Positions 1-7,039 of a DNA stretch of 64,000 nt are shown piece by piece (the first letter of the stretch is position 1; every line of letters begins with the position of its first letter). The notes beneath the pieces were generated by a model. It did no database searches, was not told the origin of the DNA, and was given only the letters and a program-made list of their open reading frames with translations. This stretch comes from JAJYLM01 sp964547905. Its GTDB lineage: Bacteria; JAMCPX01. The stretch is taken from assembly GCA_964547905.1 (NCBI GenBank), contig CAZJPN010000053.1:1-64000 (forward strand), given 5' to 3'. The position numbers and the translations under genes were made by a program.

Positions 1-12
1 TCTCATACAAAG

Positions 13-108
13 CACCTCCTGTGGTTATTAAGACACCTCCTGTGGCAAACTGGTTTGTGTCTTTCTATCTATGAGCATATCAGATAGCTGATCATCCTGG
101 TATGCTCA
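13..108. repeat. Direct repeat and hairpin beside transposase remnant
   Basis: A 12-base unit, cacctcctgtgg, occurs at 13-24 and 34-45. Further on, tgagcata at 72-79 pairs with tatgctca at 101-108, and a small palindrome (tcag-atag-ctga) lies inside that loop. The block sits just beyond the 3' end of the transposase remnant, where REP-associated transposases usually carry their hairpins, so it may be an element end. That link is inference. Confidence 0.5.
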
Positions 109-130
109 GGAGGTGCACTTTATATGATTA

Positions 131-310
131 TCAGCCCTTGACATTTGACATTGTGAAAACTATCTTATCTATTTCCTTTCTCAGTTCCCGATGCGTTTGC
201 AGTTTCTCAACTATCCTCTGATAGATCTTCGACACAGCAGAGTAGCTCACACGTCCAAACAGAGTCCCGATCTCGTCGTTCGTAGCACCCGTGCGCCGCT
301 GTGTCCTGAG
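131..310 (-). pseudogene. C-terminal remnant of a REP-associated Y1 (IS200-like) transposase
   Basis: The last 55-60 codons of a minus-strand reading frame encode the typical C-terminal helix-turn-helix tail of REP-associated tyrosine transposases: RRTGATNDEIGTLFG, then VSYSAVSKIYQR, ending MSNVKG. Nothing resembling the HUH nuclease domain or the catalytic tyrosine lies upstream; the frame instead runs antisense through an unrelated membrane-protein remnant. I read this as a truncated, inactive transposase. Known members cut and rejoin single-stranded DNA at REP hairpins, which fits the palindromic repeats seen across the window. Assignment rests on motif recognition only. Confidence 0.7.
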
Positions 311-326
311 AGCGCTGTTATCAGTT

Positions 327-417
327 TTTTCTACTGGGAACTTTATCACCTGTTCGCCTGAAGAAGGATGAGAAGACCCGGTATCTTGGGTACGCGAAGC
401 AATTTTTATTTGGTTAA
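327..417 (+). pseudogene. Frameshifted remnant of a membrane-protein C-terminal tail
   Basis: Read on the plus strand this gives FYWELYHLFA, then after a one-base shift LKKDEKTRYLGYAKQFLFG and a stop. It matches, codon for codon, the end of the ORF at 1142-1327 (FYWGLYYLFGL, TKDEKMRYVGYVKQFAGR). It is therefore a degraded paralogue of that tail. The two copies lie in the same orientation on either side of the toxin-antitoxin pair. Confidence 0.6.
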
Positions 418-445
418 AAAGTCGGAAAGTTTTGGAATAAATAAG

Positions 446-474
446 TTGAATTTTTTTAAGGAACAATTTATATT
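446..474 (+). promoter_or_regulatory. Candidate sigma-70 promoter for the toxin-antitoxin pair
   Basis: TTGAAT (446-451) and TATATT (469-474) are separated by 17 bases and lie just upstream of the first gene at 496, whose ribosome site is the GAGGGGG run about ten bases before its ATG. Spacing is ideal and each hexamer has one or two mismatches. Confidence 0.5.
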
Positions 475-495
475 TAGAAAGAGGGGGTACAGTAA

Positions 496-726
496 ATGAC
501 TTTATTAGATAAAATAGAGATTAATCCGAAAGTTTGTAATGGGAAGCCGGTGATTAAAGGAACAAGGATTCCGGTGTCAGTTATTCTTGAGCAGTTAGAG
601 GAGGGCGAGTCCTGGGATAAAATTGTTGCTGTCTATCCGGAATTAACACGAGAAGACGTCCATGCTGCTTTACATTATGCAAAGGCATCACTTGACCATA
701 TCGAGCTTAAAGAAGTAAATGCCTAA
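496..726 (+). CDS. DUF433 family antitoxin
   Basis: A 76-residue protein with the whole DUF433 signature: IEINPKVCNGKPVIKGTRIPV, then the VILEQLEEGES and YPELTREDVHAALHYA helices. DUF433 proteins are small helix-turn-helix antitoxins usually paired with PIN-like toxins. The next gene, which overlaps its last eight bases, encodes exactly such a partner. By family, the protein should bind and neutralise the toxin and probably repress its own promoter (446-474). Length is normal and nothing appears truncated. Confidence 0.88.
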   Translation: MTLLDKIEINPKVCNGKPVIKGTRIPVSVILEQLEEGESWDKIVAVYPELTREDVHAALHYAKASLDHIELKEVNA

Positions 727-1090
727 AAAGTACAAACTTTACCTTGATCAAATGTTCGGAGTAGAAATAGCACAAATATTACGTGGACAGGGTTATGATA
801 TTTTGCGAGCATTAGAGACAGGTGATGCCAGGGCAGATGACCAGCAAATTTTACAAAAGGCAATCTCTGAAAATCGCATTCTCATCACACTTGATGAACA
901 TTTTGGCGATTGGGTAATCTTACCTCTTAGTAAGCATCATGGAGTCATTCGCATGAAAGTTCATCCGACCACTTCAGAAAAGATTTTAAACCTTCTAATG
1001 CCTTTCCTGCAAGAACATACCCAAGATCAATTTCAAGATCATCTTGTAATACTTTCAGAAAAGCGTGCAAAGTGGATTCTCACTGCTTAA
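719..1090 (+). CDS. DUF5615 PIN-like toxin
   Basis: A 123-residue protein of the DUF5615 (Mut7-C/PIN-like) family. Acidic residues typical of the fold are present: the LYLDQMFG start, an ETGDARADDQQILQKA stretch and the LITLDEHFGDW segment. PIN-like folds use such aspartates to bind metal and cut RNA, so a ribonuclease toxin is the likely role; the nuclease activity is inference. The ATG lies inside the end of the antitoxin gene, indicating translational coupling. Full length for the family. Confidence 0.85.
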   Translation: MPKKYKLYLDQMFGVEIAQILRGQGYDILRALETGDARADDQQILQKAISENRILITLDEHFGDWVILPLSKHHGVIRMKVHPTTSEKILNLLMPFLQEHTQDQFQDHLVILSEKRAKWILTA

Positions 1091-1141
1091 TATGACGTTT
1101 TTTGTTGGGAGAACGATGCGGCAGGGCTGCACTCAAAACAA

Positions 1142-1327
1142 ATGGTGTACGCAATCATCCTTGCCCTGCTGATACGGCACTACTACGAACCGCACAAGCT
1201 GATCGTGTTTGTTCTTGAAAGTGCGATTATCGGCCTTTTCTACTGGGGACTGTATTATCTTTTCGGACTGACGAAGGACGAGAAGATGCGGTATGTTGGG
1301 TATGTGAAACAGTTCGCGGGGAGATAA
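1142..1327 (+). CDS. C-terminal fragment of a membrane protein
   Basis: A 61-residue frame with two hydrophobic segments (about residues 2-10 and 20-42) followed by a short basic tail (TKDEKMRYVGYVKQF). The hydrophobic-then-charged ending resembles the C-termini of O-antigen flippases of the polysaccharide biosynthesis family, but this is a weak likeness. The frame has no evident ribosome site and starts mid-helix, so it is probably the surviving end of a larger gene. A second, frameshifted copy of its tail is at 327-417. Confidence 0.35.
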   Translation: MVYAIILALLIRHYYEPHKLIVFVLESAIIGLFYWGLYYLFGLTKDEKMRYVGYVKQFAGR

Positions 1328-1432
1328 AACCGAAGGTTTCCTTGTAATACCTCAGTCATCCGTGGTAATCCCCACTTTGGGAAAGGCGGCATAAAAATAG
1401 GTGTCAGGACTTGAAAAGGACAGGAAGGATAT

Positions 1433-2701
1433 ATGAAAAACGTTGCGCTGGTAACCATCGGTAATGAGCTTCTCGCAGGTAAGATACTGAATTCGAATGC
1501 CACATTTCTGGCCCGGAAATTCAACGAGTACGGGTTCAGGGTCAGCGCCATCCTCAGCATCGCGGACGACCGGGAGATCATCAGGCACGAGGTTGGAAGA
1601 TTGCTGCGTAAAAACGACCTTGTCGTGGTGTCCGGCGGTTTGGGGCCGACGGATGATGACATAACCGTCGAAAGCATTGCCGCTTTGCTGGATAGAAAAT
1701 TGGTTTTGGATGAAAAGATATTTGCGAAGGTACAAAGCCTTTTCCGTGCACGCAATATTCCCATGACGAAGGACAATGAGAAACAGGCAATGCTTGTTGA
1801 CGGTGCGATTGTCATAACCAATGCCGAAGGACTTGCTCCAGGCTCATTGATCACGACGCAGGAAGGCAAGCAGCTCCTGCTGCTGCCCGCGGTACCGCGG
1901 GAGCTGCGGTCGATTGTCGCATCGGATGAAACTAAAAGCGTTCTGGGCGTTACTCCGGGTCATGAGTCGGTCATTACGTTTAAAATATTCAAGGTCCTCG
2001 GTATTTCCGAATCCCGGATCAACGAGCTGATTCGGGATTCGCTTGTAAGGGCAGGTGATGTTGAATTCGGCAGCTATCCACAGGATGACAGTATCCATAT
2101 TCACCTGACCGGGAAAGGTCAAAATGCCGATGAGTGCCGGACTCGGTACAACGTCCTGATCGAATCTATCAGGAATATTTTGAACAACAACATCTATGCA
2201 GAAGACGATGAAACGATAGAATCATTGGTGGTAAAAAACCTGGCAGCGGGCAAAAAATCATTGTTCGTTATTGAAGGGTACACCGGTGGACTCGTTAGTT
2301 ATAATCTCATCAAGCTACCCGGTGCCTCCTGTTGCTACCGGGGCGGCATAATTCTTTACGACACCGGATCGATCGATGATCTCGGGATAAGCCGGGATGA
2401 ATATGAAACATACGGAGCAACGAGCGAGTACTTTGTAAAAAGGGCAGCGACGCACGTGAAGGACAAGAAAGGCGTGGACCTGTGCTTATGTGTAAGCGGA
2501 CAGGCAGGTCCGGACGGTCCGCCCAGGAATTATCCTGCGGGAACAACGTATGTTGCACTGGCCACTGACACCGGGGTCTTTGCCAGCACCTTCGTCGCAC
2601 CCGGAAAACGGGAGCTTGCCCAGAAACGTACATCGCTATTCGCCCTGCACATGATCAACCTCTATCTGACGAACCAGCCTGTTGCCATAGCGACCCGGTA
2701 A
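1433..2701 (+). CDS. CinA-like protein: MoCF/COG1058 domain plus degenerate PncC-type domain
   Basis: 422 residues. The N-terminal COG1058 domain (about 1-170) looks intact: GNELLAGKILNSN, GGLGPTDDDIT and the LPAVPRELR loop. A middle region (about 180-260) leads to a C-terminal CinA domain (about 265-415). In active NMN amidohydrolases that domain opens with ESCTGG, has a conserved lysine after YS, and a GIAGP-GG-KP motif. Here these read EGYTGG, YDTGSIDDLG and GQAGPDGPPRNYPAG, so the motif serine and lysines are missing. The fold seems kept but NMN deamidation is unlikely. The start has a good ribosome site (aggaagga). By eye it is GC-richer than its neighbours, which may indicate transfer. 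CinA-type pyrophosphatase activity of the N-domain is possible. Confidence 0.8.
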   Translation: MKNVALVTIGNELLAGKILNSNATFLARKFNEYGFRVSAILSIADDREIIRHEVGRLLRKNDLVVVSGGLGPTDDDITVESIAALLDRKLVLDEKIFAKVQSLFRARNIPMTKDNEKQAMLVDGAIVITNAEGLAPGSLITTQEGKQLLLLPAVPRELRSIVASDETKSVLGVTPGHESVITFKIFKVLGISESRINELIRDSLVRAGDVEFGSYPQDDSIHIHLTGKGQNADECRTRYNVLIESIRNILNNNIYAEDDETIESLVVKNLAAGKKSLFVIEGYTGGLVSYNLIKLPGASCCYRGGIILYDTGSIDDLGISRDEYETYGATSEYFVKRAATHVKDKKGVDLCLCVSGQAGPDGPPRNYPAGTTYVALATDTGVFASTFVAPGKRELAQKRTSLFALHMINLYLTNQPVAIATR

Positions 2702-2904
2702 TGAAAAGAACAGAGGGCACCCTGCCCTATCCCAAGGGGGGCGGATTAGAGAGGCAAAGGGTTACAGAGGGGTAGCGTTTAAGAGTTGGGAGTTGAGAAG
2801 TGAGAGTTGGGGGTTAAAATTACAGGGAAGAATGAGATTGCTTCGCCGCCGAAGGCGGCTCGCAATGACAAGGGGAATTCTGTCCCCCTGCTAAGGAGTG
2901 GGGG
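2702..2904. repeat. Intergenic repeats after cinA-like gene
   Basis: Two elements recur elsewhere. The purine-rich stretch gagttgggagttgagaag-like at 2774-2813 matches the left arms of the repeats at 23146-23190 and 39194-39262. The 36-base element at 2834-2869 (gagattgc, a GCCGCC/GGCGGC hairpin, then cgcaatgac) has a near-identical copy at 23313-23348. No gene is seen. Confidence 0.75.
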
Positions 2905-3316
2905 TTAATTTTTATGCTCGAGCCTTGAAATCCTTTCATCATGTTCATCAAGCTTAACTGCATGTGCTCCCAGGGTAATATTTATTTCATCAATTTTCTG
3001 ATTCGTTTCATCAAACCTATGATCTACGTGCTCCATAACAGCCTTGTCTCCGTCTTCAATCTTTTTTTCGAGACCGTCTACCTTCTTTTGTTTAATCTTT
3101 CTTCTGCATGTTCACTAACGGCTTTGATTAAGAAAGTGAGTTCATCATGTGCGGATTGTGAAAACCCGCATGGAGTTCGTTTGTTAAATTGTCTATCTTG
3201 TTATTTAAAACACCATGCCCTTCTGCAATGGTTTGTACTTTATCTTGAATATCTTCAAGCAGTATTTCCAAATGTTCTTTCTGTAGAGCTTGTTTTTCAT
3301 TTGTTTTCTTATTCAT
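2905..3316 (-). pseudogene. Frameshifted coiled-coil protein gene
   Basis: Starting at MNKKTNEKQALQKEHLE (3316) the frame gives a heptad-rich helix with HGVLNNKIDNLTNELHAGFH, then runs out of frame near 3140. A second frame continues DELTFLIKAVSEHAEERLNK, and a third, entered near 3085, gives KVDGLEKKIEDGDK through LDEHDERISRLEHKN and a stop at 2905. Together they make one continuous coiled-coil protein of about 135 residues, of a family common as short solitary genes in deltaproteobacteria. Two single-base shifts break it, so it is a pseudogene unless the sequence has errors. Function of the family is not known to me. Confidence 0.75.
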
Positions 3317-3374
3317 ATAAAAACGGCATACATCCATATTAAAGATTAGCCAAGAAAAAAATTTAGGTACCACA

Positions 3375-3441
3375 CCCTCTTATGTAAGAGGGATAACACC
3401 GATGGGCATTCACTCCAGAACTCTAAAACTTTCTAACTAAA
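3375..3441. repeat. Small palindrome and right arm of a dispersed repeat
   Basis: ccctctta (3375-3382) pairs perfectly with taagaggg (3385-3392). It is followed at about 3408-3441 by cactccagaactctaaaac and tttctaac, which match the right arms of the repeats at 23204-23242 and 39270-39303. Its left arm lies 600 bases away at 2774-2813, on the other side of the coiled-coil pseudogene. Confidence 0.65.
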
Positions 3442-3450
3442 GAATAAGCC

Positions 3451-3478
3451 GCAGGGACTTAACCTTTTAAGTCCCTGC
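3451..3478. terminator. Perfect 12-bp hairpin downstream of ilvC
   Basis: gcagggacttaa (3451-3462) pairs perfectly with ttaagtccctgc (3467-3478) around a four-base loop, 22 bases beyond the ilvC stop codon. It has no clear T-run on the minus strand, so it may protect or shape the 3' end of the ilv transcript rather than act as a classic intrinsic terminator. Confidence 0.5.
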
Positions 3479-3499
3479 AAATTTATCGTGTTATTGTGG

Positions 3500-4516
3500 T
3501 TAATTTTTACTCTTATCCACGAGCTTTTCTTTCTTAAGCCAAGGCATCATCTCTCGCAATTTCTGACCGGTTTTCTCTGCAAGATGTTCTTCACCCTTTC
3601 TTGTAAGTGCATTGAATACGGGTCTGTTAGCCTTGTTCTCAAGGATCCATTCCTTTGCAAAGCTGCCTTCCTGTATCTCCTTGAGTATCGATTTCATCTC
3701 ACATTTAACGGCATCCGATATGACTCTCGGACCTCTCGTCAGGTCTCCAAACTGGGCTGTGTTGCTTACTGAGTATCTCATATTCGACATGCCTCCCTCA
3801 TATATAAGGTCAACGATAAGTTTCATCTCATGGATGCATTCGAAATATGCCATCTCCGGTGCATAGCCTGCATTGACAAGTGTCTCAAACCCTCCAAGCA
3901 TAAGGGCTGTAACACCGCCGCACAGCACAGCCTGCTCACCGAAAAGGTCCGTTTCTGTTTCCTCTTTGAATGTTGTTTCTATAATGCCTGCCCTGCCTGC
4001 ACCGATACCTGCTGCGTATGCAAGCCCGATTTCTTTCGTGTCGCCCGAGGGATCCTGATGCACAGCTATCAATGATGGCACACCTCTACCCTTGGTATAT
4101 TCACCCCGTACAAGATGTCCTGGTCCCTTGGGAGCCACCATAAACACATTAACATCCGATGACGGGATAATCTGACCATAATGTATATTAAAGCCGTGAG
4201 CGAATGCGAGATACGCCCCTTTCTTGAGGTTCGGTCCTATCTCGCTTTTATAAACATCGGCCTGCAGTTCATCCGGCAAAAGGATCATCACCACATCCGC
4301 CTGCTTTACAGCATCTGCAACATTGTATACCTTAAATCCGGCAGCCTCGGCCTTTGCCCATGATTTACCTTCTTTTCTGCCACCTATAATAACATTCATT
4401 TTACTGTCTTTCAGGTTATTTGAATGTCCGAATCCCTGACTTCCGTAGCCAATAATAGCTATTGTTTTACCTTTTAAGGGCTTCGTGTCGATATCTTTTT
4501 CGTAATAAACTTTCAT
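3500..4516 (-). CDS. ilvC: Ketol-acid reductoisomerase
   Basis: 338 residues, the usual length of class I enzymes. The Rossmann motif GYGSQG is at residues 23-28, followed by the cofactor-specificity loop GGRKEGKSW. The catalytic half carries FKEETETDLFGEQAVLCGG with the magnesium-binding acidic residues, and the knotted C-terminal domain SNTAQFGDLTRGPR. The enzyme converts acetolactate or acetohydroxybutyrate to the dihydroxy acids in valine, leucine and isoleucine synthesis, using NAD(P)H and magnesium. It is the last gene of the ilv operon, separated from ilvN by 166 bases that hold a dispersed repeat. The ATG has an aggagg ribosome site. Confidence 0.97.
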   Translation of the reverse strand: MKVYYEKDIDTKPLKGKTIAIIGYGSQGFGHSNNLKDSKMNVIIGGRKEGKSWAKAEAAGFKVYNVADAVKQADVVMILLPDELQADVYKSEIGPNLKKGAYLAFAHGFNIHYGQIIPSSDVNVFMVAPKGPGHLVRGEYTKGRGVPSLIAVHQDPSGDTKEIGLAYAAGIGAGRAGIIETTFKEETETDLFGEQAVLCGGVTALMLGGFETLVNAGYAPEMAYFECIHEMKLIVDLIYEGGMSNMRYSVSNTAQFGDLTRGPRVISDAVKCEMKSILKEIQEGSFAKEWILENKANRPVFNALTRKGEEHLAEKTGQKLREMMPWLKKEKLVDKSKN

Positions 4517-4581
4517 ATTACCTCCTTTTATGTTCTAAATTTTAATTTCTAATTGCATATTTTGTCATTTTACACTTGATG

Positions 4582-4631
4582 CGGAATCCAGTTTTTTTCT
4601 TTCTCCGGATTTCCATTTTCATGGGAATGAC
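4582..4631. repeat. Dispersed ggaatcca...gggaatgac repeat
   Basis: Between ilvN and ilvC lies gcggaatccag, a T-rich loop, then a ccggatttcc/ gggaatgac half. Related copies with actggattccc and gggaatgac ends are at about 23252-23301 and 39316-39370. It would sit in the transcribed ilvN-ilvC spacer, so it could affect ilvC mRNA stability; that is inference. Confidence 0.55.
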
Positions 4632-4682
4632 AAAAAAGGCTAACAAGGGATGGATGAATCACAGCTCGTTCTTTTTTCAGCT

Positions 4683-5183
4683 TTATTTGCTGTCTTTATC
4701 ATTATGCTGAATCGACCTCTGCATGGCAACCTTTCCCGTCCTCACGATGTCTTTTACTCCGAGCGGTTTTAAAAGATTAAGGACAGCACCGATCTTCTCT
4801 TCATCGCCCGTGAGTTCTATAACAAAGGTATCGGGGCTTACATCAACAATCTTACCTCTGAATATATCAACCAGCCTCAAGACCTCCGTTCTGTTTTCAC
4901 CGGATGCCAACACCTTTATAAGTACCATCTCCCTTTCCACATGCTCGGTAACCGTGAGGTCGACGACCTTTATGGTATTTATAAGTTTGTTCAATTGTTT
5001 TATAATCTGCTCTATAATTTTGTCTTCGCCACTGGTCACTATCGTCATTTTTGATACAGCAGGATCCAGTGTTTCTGCAACACTTAAGCTTTCTATGTTA
5101 TAACCTCTGCCGCTGAACAAACCAGCCACTCTTGCAAGTACACCAAATTTATTCTCCACGGTAAGCGATATTGTATGTCTCAT
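4683..5183 (-). CDS. ilvN: Acetolactate synthase small (regulatory) subunit
   Basis: 166 residues. An N-terminal ACT domain (about 1-75) contains VENKFGVLARVAGLFSGRGYNIESLSV, the valine-binding region of this family, and the C-terminal ALS_ss_C domain (about 85-160) carries the GDEEKIGAVLNLLKPLGVKDIVRTGK block. It stimulates the catalytic subunit and confers feedback control by valine. The gene begins nine bases after ilvB ends, so the two subunits are made together. Could equally be named ilvH. Confidence 0.95.
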   Translation of the reverse strand: MRHTISLTVENKFGVLARVAGLFSGRGYNIESLSVAETLDPAVSKMTIVTSGEDKIIEQIIKQLNKLINTIKVVDLTVTEHVEREMVLIKVLASGENRTEVLRLVDIFRGKIVDVSPDTFVIELTGDEEKIGAVLNLLKPLGVKDIVRTGKVAMQRSIQHNDKDSK

Positions 5184-5192
5184 TGTCCACCT

Positions 5193-6881
5193 CTATGCCA
5201 ATAACATTTTTTTCAGTGAAGCTCCTGACGGTACCATCGGATAAACATCCTCTTCCTCCTCGACATGGAAATCAATCAATACCGGAAGTTTACTTTTGAA
5301 TGCTTCCTTCAATATAGGTATGACCTCATCTTTTTTGTCTACCGCAAATCCTTTAGCACCATAAGCATCGGCAAGTTTTACAAAATCAGGCTTATGAGAC
5401 ATATCCGTATGTGAGTATCTCTTGCCGTAAAAAAGACTCTGCCACTGCCTGACCATTCCGAGATAGTTATTATTGAGAATTGCCACAACAACATTTACCT
5501 TGTACTGAACAGCAGTTGCAAGCTCCTGAATATTCATCTGGATGCTCCCGTCCCCTGCAATATCTATTACCGTTGTTTCAGGCATTGCAACCTTTGCACC
5601 GATAGCCGCGGGAAAACCATACCCCATAGTTCCAAGTCCACCGGATGTTACAAAGGTCCTTGGTTTGCTAAACTTATAAAACTGGGCTGTCCACATCTGG
5701 TTCTGGCCGACCTCCGTCGTTATAATAGCATTGCCCTTGGTCAATCCATAAATCTTTTCTATCACAAATTGCGGTTTAAGCTTGCCATTATCCTTGTAGG
5801 TCAACGGATGAGATTCTTTCCATTGATTTATAAGCTTCTTCCAGTCCTCGATTTCATTTACAAAGCGTTTCAGCCTCTTATCCTGCTTTAAAAGCTTGTT
5901 CATTTCTGTTAGAATATTTTTTGCATTCCCCACAATCGGTATGTCCACCTCTACGTTTTTACTAATGGATGTCGGGTCTATATCGATATGCACAATCTTT
6001 GCCTCGGGTGCAAATTCATTTATATCTCCTGTTACCCGATCATCGAATCTTGCCCCTATTGCAACAAGCATATCCGTGTGTGTAACAGCCATGTTTGCCG
6101 CGTATGTTCCATGCATGCCAAGCATACCCAAAAACGATGGATGCTCACCAGGAAAGCCTCCGAGTCCCATGAGGGTATTTGTGATAGGCGCTTTCAACAA
6201 CTCGGCAAATGTAAGAAGCTCTCTTGAAGCATCAGAGCTAATAATACCACCGCCTGTATAGATGACGGGTTTTTTTGAACCGAGGATCATGTCTATTGCA
6301 CGCTTGATCTGGTTTGTATTACCTTCATAAGTTGGGTTATATCCCGGAAGTTCAATATCATCAGGATAAAAAAACTCGGCTGAATCTGCAGTAATATCTT
6401 TGGGAATATCAACGACAACAGGTCCTGGTCTGCCTGTCCTTGCTATATAGAATGCCTCCTTTATGGTTTTCGTCATATCCTTAACATTTTTAATAAGAAA
6501 ATTGTGCTTTGTGCATGACCTTGTTATACCTACAATATCTGCCTCCTGAAACGCATCATTACCAACCAGATTTGTAGACACCTGTCCTGTAAATACAACT
6601 ATAGGGATAGAATCCATGTATGCCGTAGCCAACCCTGTTACCGTGTTTGTAGCACCAGGACCGGATGTTACAAGACATACGCCGACCTTGCCGGTAACCC
6701 TTGCGTAACCGTCTGCCATGTGAGCCGCTCCCTGCTCATGTCTGACAAGAATATGCCTTATATTGCTGTGATAAAGCTCATCATATATGTTCAACAGCAC
6801 TCCACCGGGATAACCAAAGATTGTATCCACGCCTTCTTTTTTAAGACTCTCCACAAATATCTTTGCGCCATTCATCTTCAT
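5193..6881 (-). CDS. ilvB: Acetolactate synthase catalytic subunit
   Basis: 562 residues with the three domains of thiamine-diphosphate enzymes. The cofactor-activating glutamate is E49 in RHEQGAAHMADGYAR. The central FAD-type domain follows, and the C-terminal cofactor-binding motif GDGSIQMN...ILNNNYLGMVRQWQ is intact, with the tryptophan of the herbicide-binding channel. It joins two pyruvates, or pyruvate and 2-oxobutyrate, at the entry to branched-chain amino-acid synthesis. It lies between ilvD and ilvN on one operon; the 158 bases to ilvD hold palindromic repeats. Confidence 0.96.
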   Translation of the reverse strand: MKMNGAKIFVESLKKEGVDTIFGYPGGVLLNIYDELYHSNIRHILVRHEQGAAHMADGYARVTGKVGVCLVTSGPGATNTVTGLATAYMDSIPIVVFTGQVSTNLVGNDAFQEADIVGITRSCTKHNFLIKNVKDMTKTIKEAFYIARTGRPGPVVVDIPKDITADSAEFFYPDDIELPGYNPTYEGNTNQIKRAIDMILGSKKPVIYTGGGIISSDASRELLTFAELLKAPITNTLMGLGGFPGEHPSFLGMLGMHGTYAANMAVTHTDMLVAIGARFDDRVTGDINEFAPEAKIVHIDIDPTSISKNVEVDIPIVGNAKNILTEMNKLLKQDKRLKRFVNEIEDWKKLINQWKESHPLTYKDNGKLKPQFVIEKIYGLTKGNAIITTEVGQNQMWTAQFYKFSKPRTFVTSGGLGTMGYGFPAAIGAKVAMPETTVIDIAGDGSIQMNIQELATAVQYKVNVVVAILNNNYLGMVRQWQSLFYGKRYSHTDMSHKPDFVKLADAYGAKGFAVDKKDEVIPILKEAFKSKLPVLIDFHVEEEEDVYPMVPSGASLKKMLLA

Positions 6882-6911
6882 TTCCTTAACCCTTTCCTTC
6901 TATTTTTTTCT

Positions 6912-7022
6912 GCATCCCCCTCTTCAGATAAGAGGGCGGGGTACGCAAGCAGAGCTTGGGTCGGGCGTTATGATTTTGCTTTTCGTAACTCCCTTTATCC
7001 CTCTTAATCTAAGAGGGACAAC
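6912..7022. repeat. Palindromic repeat pair between ilvD and ilvB
   Basis: Two ccctctt/aagaggg hairpins face each other: one near 6919-6936 and a perfect one with arms 6998-7006 and 7010-7018. Between them lies gggtacgcaagcagagctt and gggtcggg, which recurs as a closely related spacer at 36583-36612. The unit is inside the ilv transcript. Confidence 0.65.
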
Positions 7023-7039
7023 GCAGAAGCATATGTGTA

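Noticed and set aside
1..1400. The left accessory patch as a defence island or integron
   Set aside because: Only one toxin-antitoxin pair and transposase debris are seen; there is no integrase, attachment site or gene-cassette array.
1255..1869. A 204-codon minus-strand frame over the cinA-like gene
   Set aside because: It is antisense to a well-supported gene and matches no family.
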